Assembly (NCBI GenBank): GCA_013152795.1
Contig: JAADFS010000296.1
Span: 1-16,810 of the forward strand
Direction: 5' to 3'
From: Deferribacteres bacterium
GTDB taxonomy: Bacteria; Nitrospirota; Thermodesulfovibrionia; UBA6902
DNA length: 16,810 nt
In this document: piece by piece, positions 1-5,673 of the stretch
Layout of the letters: every line of letters starts with the position of its first letter
Position numbering within the stretch: position 1 is the stretch's first letter
Position numbers and translations under genes: made by a program
The notes under the pieces: generated by a model
Seen by the model: the letters and a program-made list of their open reading frames with translations, nothing else
What the model was told of the DNA's origin: nothing
Databases searched by the model: none

Positions 1-91
1 ACGGACACGGTTAACCGACACGCAGAACGGCCTTTTTCCCGTTATTTCCTGCAACAAGAGCATATTTCCAATATCTTATCGCTTTATAAAG
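1..91 (+). repeat. Left arm of exact 91-bp terminal inverted repeat
   Basis: The first 91 bases are the exact reverse complement of the last 91 bases (16720-16810). The match continues to about base 104 with one mismatch at base 92, then only as family-level similarity to about base 133. Bases 1-70 are not seen elsewhere in the window. Bases 71 onward are the start of a dispersed palindromic repeat copy. Bases 8-17 form the palindrome CGGTTAACCG. This could be a true inverted duplication, the arms of an invertible segment, or a contig broken inside a repeat. Confidence 0.95.
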
Positions 92-134
92 GTTTTCCGG
101 CAGAGTCCTCTGCCCGTTTATGCAACATTAAGGT
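71..134 (+). repeat. Dispersed palindromic repeat, copy 1
   Basis: This copy carries the family landmarks in order: TATCTTATCGCTTTATAAAG, then GGTTTTCCGGCAG, a GC hairpin (GGCAGAG at 99-105 pairing with CTCTGCC at 108-114), then GTTTATGCAACATTAAGGT. It ends about 20 bp beyond the vapC stop codon, so it is the 3' flank of that operon. It continues outward into the terminal inverted repeat. Confidence 0.85.
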
Positions 135-153
135 ATATTCTTTACCAACCCTT

Positions 154-567
154 CTATGGTACCAGTATAAATTTACCGTATTGGCTGAAATGCTCGTCAA
201 AGGCAAATACTGTTTTCAGTCCGAGTCGTTGCATAGCGGCGAAACTTACGGCATCAGTGTATGAAAACTTTTTATCTTTAAAGTCTTTCAATATCTCCCA
301 TGCCCTGTCTTCATCATCAACAGAAACTCTGTGCAGTGCAATCAAGGGGTTGTCCATTATAAGCTCCGCCATTTCAACGGCTACCTCATGCACCTTGCAG
401 AAATATGTGTAAACCTCATCCAGCACAAAGTTGGTCGTATGCAACCTGAGCTTCTTTTCTTTGATTGTCTTTAAGAATCTTTGGGCCTTTTTGTGGTTGA
501 CATCATCGCTTACGCGCATTGCTATAAAGGCGCTTGTGTCTATGAAGATGTCCCGGGGGATATTCAT
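154..567 (-). CDS. vapC: VapC-family PIN-domain toxin ribonuclease
   Basis: This 137-aa protein has the length and layout of a stand-alone PIN domain. It would be a Mg2+-dependent RNase acting as the toxin of a type II toxin-antitoxin pair. The expected acidic residues are visible: D10 in the opening IDTSAF motif, E51 in VLDEVYT, D105 in SYTDAVSF and D124 in FAFDEHF. These four are the classic metal-coordinating set, so the enzyme looks intact. The start ATG overlaps the antitoxin stop as ATGA (564-567), which implies translational coupling. RNA target is unknown; VapC enzymes often cut tRNA or rRNA, but nothing here shows which. The gene is flanked by repeat copies on both sides of the operon, a common setting for mobile toxin-antitoxin modules. 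Confidence 0.9.
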   Translation of the reverse strand: MNIPRDIFIDTSAFIAMRVSDDVNHKKAQRFLKTIKEKKLRLHTTNFVLDEVYTYFCKVHEVAVEMAELIMDNPLIALHRVSVDDEDRAWEILKDFKDKKFSYTDAVSFAAMQRLGLKTVFAFDEHFSQYGKFILVP

Positions 568-812
568 TTCCTGCGCCTGTAGATATGATCGTCATGCATT
601 ACGGAACCTTTCCTCCTGCCCATGGAAAAACCATCCTTTCCCAGGGAAAAGAGTGGATTGTCTTCATAGTCTTTTTCCTTAGGCAGGCGTTCATCAATCA
701 TTTCACGTACTATCTCGGCGATGCTCGCCTTTTTTCTCTCTGCCTGTTGCCGGAGATACTGGTACTGTTCCTCTTTAAGGTAGATCTGCGTTCTGTGTAT
801 CTTGGTTGCCAT
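564..812 (-). CDS. vapB: VapB-type antitoxin (ribbon-helix-helix-like)
   Basis: This 82-aa basic/acidic protein lies directly upstream of and overlaps the PIN toxin. The N-terminus (residues 7-40: RTQIYLKEEQYQYLRQQAER, then KKASIAEIVREMIDERL) has the beta-strand plus two-helix pattern of RHH/CopG-like DNA-binding antitoxins. The C-terminal half (residues 45-82) is charged and probably disordered until it wraps the toxin. An AGGAGGG ribosome-binding site sits at 817-823, four bases before the ATG at 812. The family normally autoregulates by binding operators in its own promoter; a palindrome overlapping the -35 box at 849-862 is a candidate. Family assignment comes from fold pattern and context, not from a search. 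Confidence 0.82.
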   Translation of the reverse strand: MATKIHRTQIYLKEEQYQYLRQQAERKKASIAEIVREMIDERLPKEKDYEDNPLFSLGKDGFSMGRRKGSVMHDDHIYRRRK

Positions 813-829
813 AATACCCTCCTCGGTAC

Positions 830-858
830 ATTATGCCTAATATACAGCATGATGTCAA
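830..858 (-). promoter_or_regulatory. vapBC promoter, sigma70-like
   Basis: On the minus strand TTGACA (853-858) is followed after exactly 17 bp by CATAAT (830-835), a 6/6 and 5/6 match to the sigma70 consensus. Predicted transcription start is near 823, so the leader would be only about 11 nt and the ribosome-binding site would lie at the very 5' end of the mRNA. Confidence 0.7.
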
Positions 859-862
859 TCAT
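849..862. promoter_or_regulatory. Palindrome ATGAT-N4-ATCAT over the vapBC -35 box
   Basis: The plus strand reads ATGATGTCAATCAT, with perfect 5-bp arms and a 4-bp centre, covering the whole -35 hexamer. A protein bound here would block RNA polymerase. It could be the VapB operator. The same arms and spacing occur in the two duplicated promoter modules at 3845 and 10618, so a CRP/FNR-like regulator is the alternative. Confidence 0.5.
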
Positions 863-902
863 CAGGTTTTCAAACCACTTTCTCCCCCGAGAAGAACGCA
901 TT

Positions 903-1040
903 ATTAACACTACCTTACAGTGGCATAAAAATACCGGCGGCGGGGGCAGGAGAGCCTGGAAATAAAGACTTGTTCCCGGTATCCTATCGCTTTATAAAGG
1001 TTTCAGGTAGGCCTCATGTGCGTTTATGCAACATTAAGGT
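903..1040. repeat. Dispersed palindromic repeat, copy 2 (composite)
   Basis: Between vapB and the CGGC-domain gene lie a left-type end (TACCTTACAGTGGCATAAAA, with a GGCAGG...CCTG hairpin) and, about 25 bp further on, a second copy in the copy-1 orientation (TATCGCTTTATAAAGGTTTC ... GTTTATGCAACATTAAGGT, 985-1040). Either two copies inserted side by side, or one long element with both ends. The GC hairpin of the second half has decayed. Confidence 0.75.
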
Positions 1041-1066
1041 GAAGATTTCCACGCGTTATTTTATTA

Positions 1067-1501
1067 TCACTTTTTCTTCAGAACCATGTCCGCCATGATC
1101 TTTTTATCCTGGCAGAAGAGCCTTTTCACCCTCCCGCGGAACTCCTCTTCTGTAAGGCGGCTCTTATGCGTGCCGACCACCACCTTAATGTCAGGAAACG
1201 CCTCAGCAAGCGCCTTCCTGTATTTCCCGGTGAAAGGGCAAAGGGCCTTTATACAGTACGTAAAATGTATGGCATCAACCCCGAATTCAGTAATCCCCCT
1301 TATCCGCTGAAGCAACTTGTCTGCACCGGTCAGTGTCGGACACCCCGGACAATTGATGATCCCCACCAGGTCAAGAGGCTCCCCGGAAGGGTACTTTGCA
1401 AACGCCCCCGCGCGCTTGCGCAGATCAGCAAGGCAACTCGCAGAGGAACATCCGAGGTCCTGCGTTGCATTGGAACAGGTCAATATGCCGATTCTTGCCA
1501 T
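1067..1501 (-). CDS. CGGC-domain cysteine-rich protein, putative metal binding
   Basis: This is a 144-aa soluble protein with the overall pattern of the small CGGC-domain family found mainly in anaerobes, whose function is not established. Numbered from the ATG at 1501, cysteines lie at 9 (ILTCSN), 18, 23, 51, 54, 83, 88 and 130. The namesake motif reads NCPGCP (C51-P-G-C54) rather than CGGC, and a YCIKALCPF segment supplies C83 and C88. So many conserved-looking cysteines suggest metal or Fe-S binding, or redox chemistry. A TTG codon three bases upstream could also serve as start, but AAAGGAG lies at a normal six bases from the ATG and only three from the TTG. It appears monocistronic, bounded by repeat copies on both sides. 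Family call moderate, function unknown. Confidence 0.75.
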   Translation of the reverse strand: MARIGILTCSNATQDLGCSSASCLADLRKRAGAFAKYPSGEPLDLVGIINCPGCPTLTGADKLLQRIRGITEFGVDAIHFTYCIKALCPFTGKYRKALAEAFPDIKVVVGTHKSRLTEEEFRGRVKRLFCQDKKIMADMVLKKK

Positions 1502-1537
1502 CAAGAACTCCTTTCTTCCATGTATGCCACATTCAGA

Positions 1538-1610
1538 TTAACCTTACAATGGCATAAAATACCACCGACGGGGCAGACTCCTCTGCCCGCTTATGCAACA
1601 TTAAGGTTAA
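1538..1610. repeat. Dispersed palindromic repeat, copy 3 (complete 73-bp form)
   Basis: This is the tidiest copy: left end TTAACCTTACAATGGCATAA, a central hairpin (GGGCAGA 1571-1577, loop CTCC, TCTGCCC 1582-1588), right end TTATGCAACATTAAGGTTAA. The ends are imperfect inverted repeats of each other, as in a MITE. It fills the gap between the CGGC gene start and the barrel-protein stop codon, ending 1 bp before that stop (1612). Confidence 0.85.
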
Positions 1611-1611
1611 G

Positions 1612-2415
1612 TTAAAATATTGCCGCAAGCTTGATGCCGAATTCCGTGGAATTGTTTTCCGGTTCCCAGCCGTATCCCCAAATGGAACCTGAAACAGTAA
1701 TGAACGATCTTTCTGATTTCGCGATGTTCCAGTATTTTACGAAGGGTTCCATCACGAAACTTACCTTCTTGCCTTTTTTCCGGAGACTTACAGAGCCTCT
1801 CCAGCCATAACCCTGATGCTGGTCGTTTTTAAGATCAGAAAAGCTGGCGTTAACATCACTGAGATGGCTCTTCTGTTTTCCCTCCCAGAAAAGGTCATAC
1901 TCTACCGTCAGACCGACAGACCACGCGCTATTCAATTGAGTAACGCTCTCGATTCCTATCGGACTGTAGTAGTATGTTGATTCTCTCTCATAACCGTACG
2001 CCCCTGTTGATGAAATCTTTCCGCTTGAGTCGTCATTCAAGTATCTGTAGCCCAGGCCTATGTAAGGTGTAAGTACGGTTGCCTTTGATACAGGGATATC
2101 GTATCCTCCCAGTCCCCTGAGTTCAATCATGTAATTGTCTATATTATCAATGGTCCCGGAGTTCTTGTAGTCCAACTGTCCGAGGCTGTATCCGGCCTGT
2201 ATCTTCAGCATGACTTTGTTGTGATAAGCATAGGAGCCCCCTATGCCGTACATGACACCTTTCTCTTCCATCACCTGCGGTTCCTTATATCTGATATGCG
2301 ATACCTGGGGGGCTATTTCCAATGAATGCCTTTGCAACTGCGGGGGCTTTGCGAAGCTGGCTCCCGCTCCAATAAATATAAAAAATACTGCCAACAATGC
2401 CGTTGATTTTCTCAT
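1612..2415 (-). CDS. Exported outer-membrane beta-barrel protein
   Basis: This 267-aa protein begins with a clear Sec signal peptide: MRKS, a hydrophobic core, then GASFA with cleavage after about residue 22. The mature part alternates polar and hydrophobic/aromatic residues in many short strands (YGIGGSYAYHN, MLKIQAGYSLG, YMIELRGLGGYD, TPYIGLGYRYL, WSVGLTVEYDLF, GWRGSVSLRKK, MEPFVKYWNI, TEFGIKLAAIF). It ends in Phe, the usual BAM-recognition ending, which points to an 8-10 strand barrel of the OmpA/OmpW-like size class. No lipobox or periplasmic domain is visible. The open frame reaches 2484, but AGGAGG lies just before the ATG at 2415 and the signal peptide starts there. Likely monocistronic. 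Function not recognised; a structural or small-solute role is only a guess. Confidence 0.82.
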   Translation of the reverse strand: MRKSTALLAVFFIFIGAGASFAKPPQLQRHSLEIAPQVSHIRYKEPQVMEEKGVMYGIGGSYAYHNKVMLKIQAGYSLGQLDYKNSGTIDNIDNYMIELRGLGGYDIPVSKATVLTPYIGLGYRYLNDDSSGKISSTGAYGYERESTYYYSPIGIESVTQLNSAWSVGLTVEYDLFWEGKQKSHLSDVNASFSDLKNDQHQGYGWRGSVSLRKKGKKVSFVMEPFVKYWNIAKSERSFITVSGSIWGYGWEPENNSTEFGIKLAAIF

Positions 2416-2500
2416 CTTTTCTCCTCCTTTCTTTCCGTTTTTTTGTCTGCTGTTTAATCCCCCGGGTTCCGGGCATGTCACCACCCATTATCGAGTGATT

Positions 2501-2582
2501 GCCTTACAGTGGAATAAAATATTGCTGGCGGGCAGAAGGAGGTTTTATAAGGGCCTCTCCTGCCGGGTGCAACATTCAAGGC
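2501..2582. repeat. Dispersed palindromic repeat, copy 4 (degenerate)
   Basis: Left end GCCTTACAGTGGAATAAAAT, interior GGCGGGCAGAAGGAGG ... CCTCTCCTGCCGG able to fold imperfectly, right end GTGCAACATTCAAGGC. Several positions have drifted from the family pattern. It opens the 2416-2998 gap, which otherwise holds only more copies and one GC hairpin; no credible gene is present there. Confidence 0.7.
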
Positions 2583-2596
2583 ACTATAATGCCCCC

Positions 2597-2688
2597 CTGT
2601 TGAATAAAATCCTACAACTTTTCATTTCACCTGTCAAGCGTTTTGTAAGCGTGCGGCAACAGACCCATTTATGCAATATTATGGTTAA
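2597..2688. repeat. Dispersed palindromic repeat, copy 5 (strongly degenerate)
   Basis: The right end TTTATGCAATATTATGGTTAA-like sequence (2668-2688) is clear. The left end is inferred from TGTTGAATAAAATCC. The central GC hairpin is not recognisable. Its right end shares GGTTAACC (2683-2690) with the next copy. Confidence 0.5.
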
Positions 2689-2750
2689 CCTTACAGTGGC
2701 ATAAAAACCTGCGGGCAGGAGGGCCTGCCGGAAAAGCTTTATCTGCGATT
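2685..2750 (-). repeat. Dispersed palindromic repeat, copy 6
   Basis: Opposite orientation to copy 1: TTAACCTTACAGTGGCATAA, hairpin GGCAGG (2714-2719) / CCTGCC (2724-2729), then CCGGAAAAGCTTTAT and a trace of the GCGAT end. It abuts copy 5 through a shared GGTTAACC, so one copy apparently inserted at, or recombined with, the tip of another. Confidence 0.8.
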
Positions 2751-2770
2751 CCTTCAGGGGTAACAGCCAG

Positions 2771-2791
2771 CCCCCTCCCAAAGGGAGGGGG
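2771..2791. other. Strong GC stem-loop, unassigned
   Basis: CCCCCTCCC (2771-2779), loop AAA, GGGAGGGGG (2783-2791) form a perfect 9-bp stem. A T-rich stretch (TTGTTTCTTT) begins six bases downstream on the plus strand, terminator-like, but no plus-strand gene lies upstream. It is followed by three copies of TGCACCCT (2808-2834). Not part of the dispersed repeat consensus. Confidence 0.6.
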
Positions 2792-2849
2792 GGACTTGTT
2801 TCTTTCTGCACCCTGACAACTGCACCCTGCACCCTCTGTTAAACTTCCG

Positions 2850-2915
2850 ATATCCCATCGCTTTATAAAGGTTTTACGGCAGGCTCTCCTGCCATGTATG
2901 CCACATTAAGGTTAA
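2850..2915 (+). repeat. Dispersed palindromic repeat, copy 7
   Basis: Same orientation as copy 1: ATCGCTTTATAAAGGTTTTA, hairpin GGCAGG (2878-2883), loop CTCT, CCTGCC (2888-2893), then TGTATGCCACATTAAGGTTA. It ends about 80 bp before the aldolase-like gene, in the probable promoter region of that gene. Confidence 0.85.
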
Positions 2916-2945
2916 GATAAATAAACGGCGACACTGCCCGGTGGT

Positions 2946-2951
2946 TATAAT
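2946..2951 (+). promoter_or_regulatory. Possible -10 box for the aldolase-like gene
   Basis: A perfect TATAAT lies 48 bp before the chosen ATG. No acceptable -35 is present 16-18 bp upstream, so this is a weak candidate that would need an activator or an extended -10. Confidence 0.3.
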
Positions 2952-2998
2952 ATAAGACTGACAAAATCATAAGAAAACCTGAACAAGAGGTGATAGAT

Positions 2999-3655
2999 AT
3001 GTTAAGTAAAAAAGCAACACGGGAATCGTTTGTTGAATTGTGCCGGCTGCTCTACAATAGAAATTTGACATGTGGCGTTGGCGGAAATGTATCGGTGAGA
3101 TATGGTGATATAATCATGACGACACCATCCGGGTTGTCTCTGAGGGATATGACAATCAGCGACATCGTCCTTGTCAAACCGGATGGTGAAGTAGCAGGGG
3201 GTAAGGGCCGGCCTACCAGGGAGTTTTTAATGCACTCCCGTATTTTCGAAGCAAGAAATGATGTAAGTGTTGTCTGTCATGTTCACGGCGTATATTTAAT
3301 TGCTGCATCAACGAAAATGACCGCCGGTGACAACAGCTTGCCTCCCTTGACACCCGGCTTTTGTTTCTTTGCCTATCCCCTTGCCATGTTGCCGTTTCAC
3401 GTCCCGGGGTCGCCGGAATTGGCCGATGCTGTGGCACAGCATTTTACAGGTTCAAATACGATGGCGCTGCTGCTTCAGAATCACGGATTGATTACCGTTG
3501 GGGCGGACATGAGGCAGGCCCTGAATATTGCAGAAGAGATTAACGAAGCCGCGCAAGTGTTCATCCTCTCGGCTGGTAAATGCAGCACGATTCCTGACAA
3601 GGATATCGATCGTATTTACCGGGATGCAGGAAATGCCGGTCTTTTTCAGCCTTGA
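2999..3655 (+). CDS. Class II aldolase/adducin-family protein
   Basis: This 218-aa single-domain protein belongs to the zinc-dependent class II aldolase fold (fuculose-phosphate aldolase, ribulose-phosphate epimerase, methylthioribulose dehydratase, YgbL/OtnC-type decarboxylase). The glycine-rich phosphate-binding GGNVSVR is at 28-34, TPSG at 42-45, the catalytic-type Glu at 75 (PTREF), and the zinc histidines are H94 and H96 (CHVHG) and H162 (QNHG). All key residues are present, so it should be active; the PPLTPG segment recalls the YgbL/OtnC branch. I chose the ATG at 2999 because AAGAGG sits 8 bp upstream; a GTG at 2990 would overlap that site. There is no kinase, isomerase or transporter next to it, so the substrate cannot be read from context. 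Confidence 0.83.
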   Translation: MLSKKATRESFVELCRLLYNRNLTCGVGGNVSVRYGDIIMTTPSGLSLRDMTISDIVLVKPDGEVAGGKGRPTREFLMHSRIFEARNDVSVVCHVHGVYLIAASTKMTAGDNSLPPLTPGFCFFAYPLAMLPFHVPGSPELADAVAQHFTGSNTMALLLQNHGLITVGADMRQALNIAEEINEAAQVFILSAGKCSTIPDKDIDRIYRDAGNAGLFQP

Positions 3656-3818
3656 CGTTTCCACTCCCCGGCTGCAACGGTATACCGGAAAAGCTTTCTC
3701 CCTTCCCCGTGCACCCTCTGCGATAATCCCATCATCTTATAACCGTTGAATCCTGAACATCTGCCTCGACTCTTTCCGGCAGACAATATTTTCATACAAA
3801 CGCAACAGTATGCTTAGG

Positions 3819-3841
3819 GGAACAGGGATGAAGCTTGTTCC
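3819..3841. other. Inverted repeat GGAACA-N11-TGTTCC
   Basis: Perfect 6-bp arms flank an 11-bp spacer immediately upstream of the first duplicated promoter module. It is not conserved in the second module, so it may be chance or a gene-specific site. The rest of the 3656-3830 gap shows no gene; 3674-3748 contains a distant CAACGGT/ACCGTTG pair and faint traces of the dispersed repeat (CCGGAAAAGCTTT). Confidence 0.3.
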
Positions 3842-3844
3842 TTT

Positions 3845-3889
3845 ATGATTTATATCATAGTCAAGTTTTTGAAAAAGTGTTTATATAAT
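3845..3889 (+). promoter_or_regulatory. Promoter module A with ATGATTTATATCAT activator-like site
   Basis: The palindrome ATGAT-TTAT-ATCAT (3845-3858) is followed by AGTGTTTATATAATCC, containing TATAAT at 3884-3889 and no recognisable -35. With -10 at 3882-3889, the palindrome centre falls about 42-45 bp before the predicted start, the class II position used by CRP/FNR-family activators. About 75 bp of this region (3831-3925) is repeated before the phosphorylase gene. The half-sites resemble FNR (TTGAT-N4-ATCAA) with changed outer bases. The regulator itself is not in the window. Confidence 0.6.
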
Positions 3890-3986
3890 CCCAGACACAG
3901 GTGTTATCCCTTGTATCTTTCAAGCGTGAGTGAAATTCAAAGGACATCGATAACCCCGGGCTCTATAAAAATTGAAGGGATTTTTT

Positions 3987-4655
3987 ATGAAGGACGGCCA
4001 ACCGGCATTGGGGGGCACATGGATCATCACCATTATTATGGTGGTTATCGTCTCGTGGGTTATCTTCAGGTATCTGGCTCCTAAAAGCTTCAAGGAATGG
4101 CGCAATGCCGGATTAATCCAGGCGTTTATCATCGCCCTTTATGCGGAGATGTACGGCTTCCCTCTGACCATATATCTCCTGACCACCTTCCTGGGCTACG
4201 ACATACCGTGGCTTCATGTCAAGGGCCATCTGTGGACATCCCTCTTCGGAGGGGGCACGGGCATGGCCATGCTGGAGATGCTGGTGGGTTATACCTTCAT
4301 ACTCATAGGACTTTCCTTTATTATCAGGGGCTGGAAGCAGATATACGATGTCAGGAAAGAGGACAGGCTTGTCACATACGGCATCTACAGGTACATGCGG
4401 CATCCCCAGTATACGGGCATATACCTGGCAATCTTCGGGCAGTTGATACACTGGCCCACTATCCCCACATTGGCACTGTTTCCGGTGATCGTCATCGCCT
4501 ATTATACCCTCGCGCGAAAAGAGGAAAAGGTGATGATACGGAAGTTCGGGGATGAGTACAGGGCATATGCGAAAAAGGTTCCGATGTTTTTTCCACGATG
4601 GGAGAAAGGCATGGATGCCGTATTTAAAAAAGATGAGGAAGGAAATGTAGTTTAA
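3987..4655 (+). CDS. Isoprenylcysteine carboxyl methyltransferase-like membrane protein
   Basis: This 222-aa integral membrane protein is of the ICMT/phospholipid-methyltransferase superfamily, which transfers a methyl group from SAM to a lipid-type substrate. Hydrophobic segments lie at about 11-28, 43-70, 94-113 and 142-172. The C-terminal SAM signature is clear: YGIYRYMRHPQYTG (131-144, with H139-P140), then EEKVMIRKFGDEYRAY (179-194) with the conserved Glu pair. Bacterial members are often of unknown substrate (isoprenoid, phospholipid or small thiol/selenide), and that applies here. The frame opens at a TTG at 3972, but AAGGGA lies 6 bp before the ATG at 3987. metF starts 12 bp downstream, so the two are likely co-transcribed from promoter module A. 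Confidence 0.82.
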   Translation: MKDGQPALGGTWIITIIMVVIVSWVIFRYLAPKSFKEWRNAGLIQAFIIALYAEMYGFPLTIYLLTTFLGYDIPWLHVKGHLWTSLFGGGTGMAMLEMLVGYTFILIGLSFIIRGWKQIYDVRKEDRLVTYGIYRYMRHPQYTGIYLAIFGQLIHWPTIPTLALFPVIVIAYYTLARKEEKVMIRKFGDEYRAYAKKVPMFFPRWEKGMDAVFKKDEEGNVV

Positions 4656-4667
4656 GGAATATAAATA

Positions 4668-5525
4668 ATGAATATAGGAGACATACTTAAAAGCAAGGAC
4701 ATGGGTATTTCGTTTGAATTCTTTCCTCCCGGAACCGGGGAGGGAAGGAGAGAGCTTCTGCAAGTAGCACAGACCTTGAGTAAATACTCACCGATGTATG
4801 TATCCGTAACCTATGGTGCGGGTGGAAGCACCCAGGACAGGACGAAAAAGACCCTTTATTTGTTGAAAGAGGAGACGGACCTCAATTTAATGTCGCATCT
4901 TACATGTATCGGTGCCACCAGAGAGGCGATGGATATACTCCTGAAAGAGTATATTGAACACGGTATTGACAACATCCTCGCCCTCAGGGGTGACCCACCG
5001 CAGGATGTGGAAGGTTTTGATTTCACAAAAAGCGAATTCCATTACGCGAGAGATCTCGTCAGATTTATCAAGAAATATGAGCGCTTCGGTATCGCAGTAG
5101 CAGTTTATCCCGAGGGACATCAGGAGGCACCCTCACTTGAAGCTGACCTTGAATATACGAAGATGAAGGTTGATGAAGGAGCAGATTTTGCCATAACCCA
5201 GATGTTTTTTGATAACCGTTACTTCTATGATTTCCTTGACAGGGCGCGGCAGAAAGGAATCGACATCCCGATACTTCCCGGTATTATGCCGATTACCGAC
5301 TTTGCAAAAATAAAAAAATTTGCATCCTTCTGCCGGGCAACCATCCCGGAAGAAATAGAGGAGAGGATGTCAAACCTTGCTGACAGCCCGGAAGATATGA
5401 AGAAAGCAGGGCTGGAGATAACCGTAAAACAGTGCAAAGACCTTCTGGAAAGCGGGATAAGATATTTGCATTTTTATACCTTAAACAGGGCAGATGCGGT
5501 CAACGCAATCATGGATGCCCTGTAA
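4668..5525 (+). CDS. metF: Methylenetetrahydrofolate reductase
   Basis: This 285-aa flavoprotein of the usual MetF size is a TIM barrel that reduces 5,10-methylene-THF to 5-methyl-THF in the cytoplasm, supplying methionine synthesis or the methyl branch of the Wood-Ljungdahl pathway. Motifs are intact: SFEFFPP with the catalytic-type Glu at 17, VSVTYGAGGSTQDRT (45-59), HLTCIG (77-82), NILALRGDPP with Asp109, and ITQMFFDNRYF in the second half. The Shine-Dalgarno AAGGA (4654-4658) overlaps the stop of the upstream methyltransferase gene, which implies coupling. No corrinoid protein, MetV partner or other C1 gene is adjacent, so whether it is biosynthetic or acetogenic cannot be decided here. 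Electron donor (NADH or ferredoxin) not deducible. Confidence 0.95.
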   Translation: MNIGDILKSKDMGISFEFFPPGTGEGRRELLQVAQTLSKYSPMYVSVTYGAGGSTQDRTKKTLYLLKEETDLNLMSHLTCIGATREAMDILLKEYIEHGIDNILALRGDPPQDVEGFDFTKSEFHYARDLVRFIKKYERFGIAVAVYPEGHQEAPSLEADLEYTKMKVDEGADFAITQMFFDNRYFYDFLDRARQKGIDIPILPGIMPITDFAKIKKFASFCRATIPEEIEERMSNLADSPEDMKKAGLEITVKQCKDLLESGIRYLHFYTLNRADAVNAIMDAL

Positions 5526-5556
5526 GGAGAATTCGGTTGATTGAATTTTCCGGGCG

Positions 5557-5645
5557 GTGCTGCATAATCGGGCAGAAGAACCTGCCGTAAAACCCTCAGG
5601 CTCACCTGCCCAGCGGTCGATAATTTAACGGAACTGTAAGGGTAA
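5557..5645 (-). repeat. Dispersed palindromic repeat, copy 8
   Basis: The left part GCTGCATAATCGGGCAG / CTGCCGTAAAACCCTC matches the family in the opposite orientation to copy 1, with hairpin GGCAG (5571-5575) / CTGCC (5582-5586). The far end GGAACTGTAAGGGTAA resembles the reverse complement of the TTAACCTTACAGTGGC end. It fills the gap between metF and the exporter gene. Confidence 0.7.
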
Positions 5646-5673
5646 CATTATAAATCCTGTACATCCCGTCCAA

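Noticed and set aside
1166..1615. Plus-strand 149-codon frame over the CGGC-domain gene
   Set aside because: Antisense to a better-supported gene and runs through repeat copy 3.
2584..2832. Minus-strand 82-codon frame in the gap before the aldolase gene
   Set aside because: It is built largely from two dispersed repeat copies and the GC hairpin; no ribosome-binding site or recognisable domain.
71..2915. CRISPR array, considered because of the many repeats
   Set aside because: Spacing is irregular, orientation varies, copies are diverged and genes lie between them.
3839..3925. Known riboswitch in the conserved leader
   Set aside because: The conserved stretch does not match the cores I can recall (GEMM, SAM, THF, cobalamin), and the two copies precede unrelated pathways.
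5525..5673. Promoter TTAACG-N18-TATAAA before the exporter gene
   Set aside because: Weak -35, unusually short leader and no SD; kept only as a remark in the gene entry.
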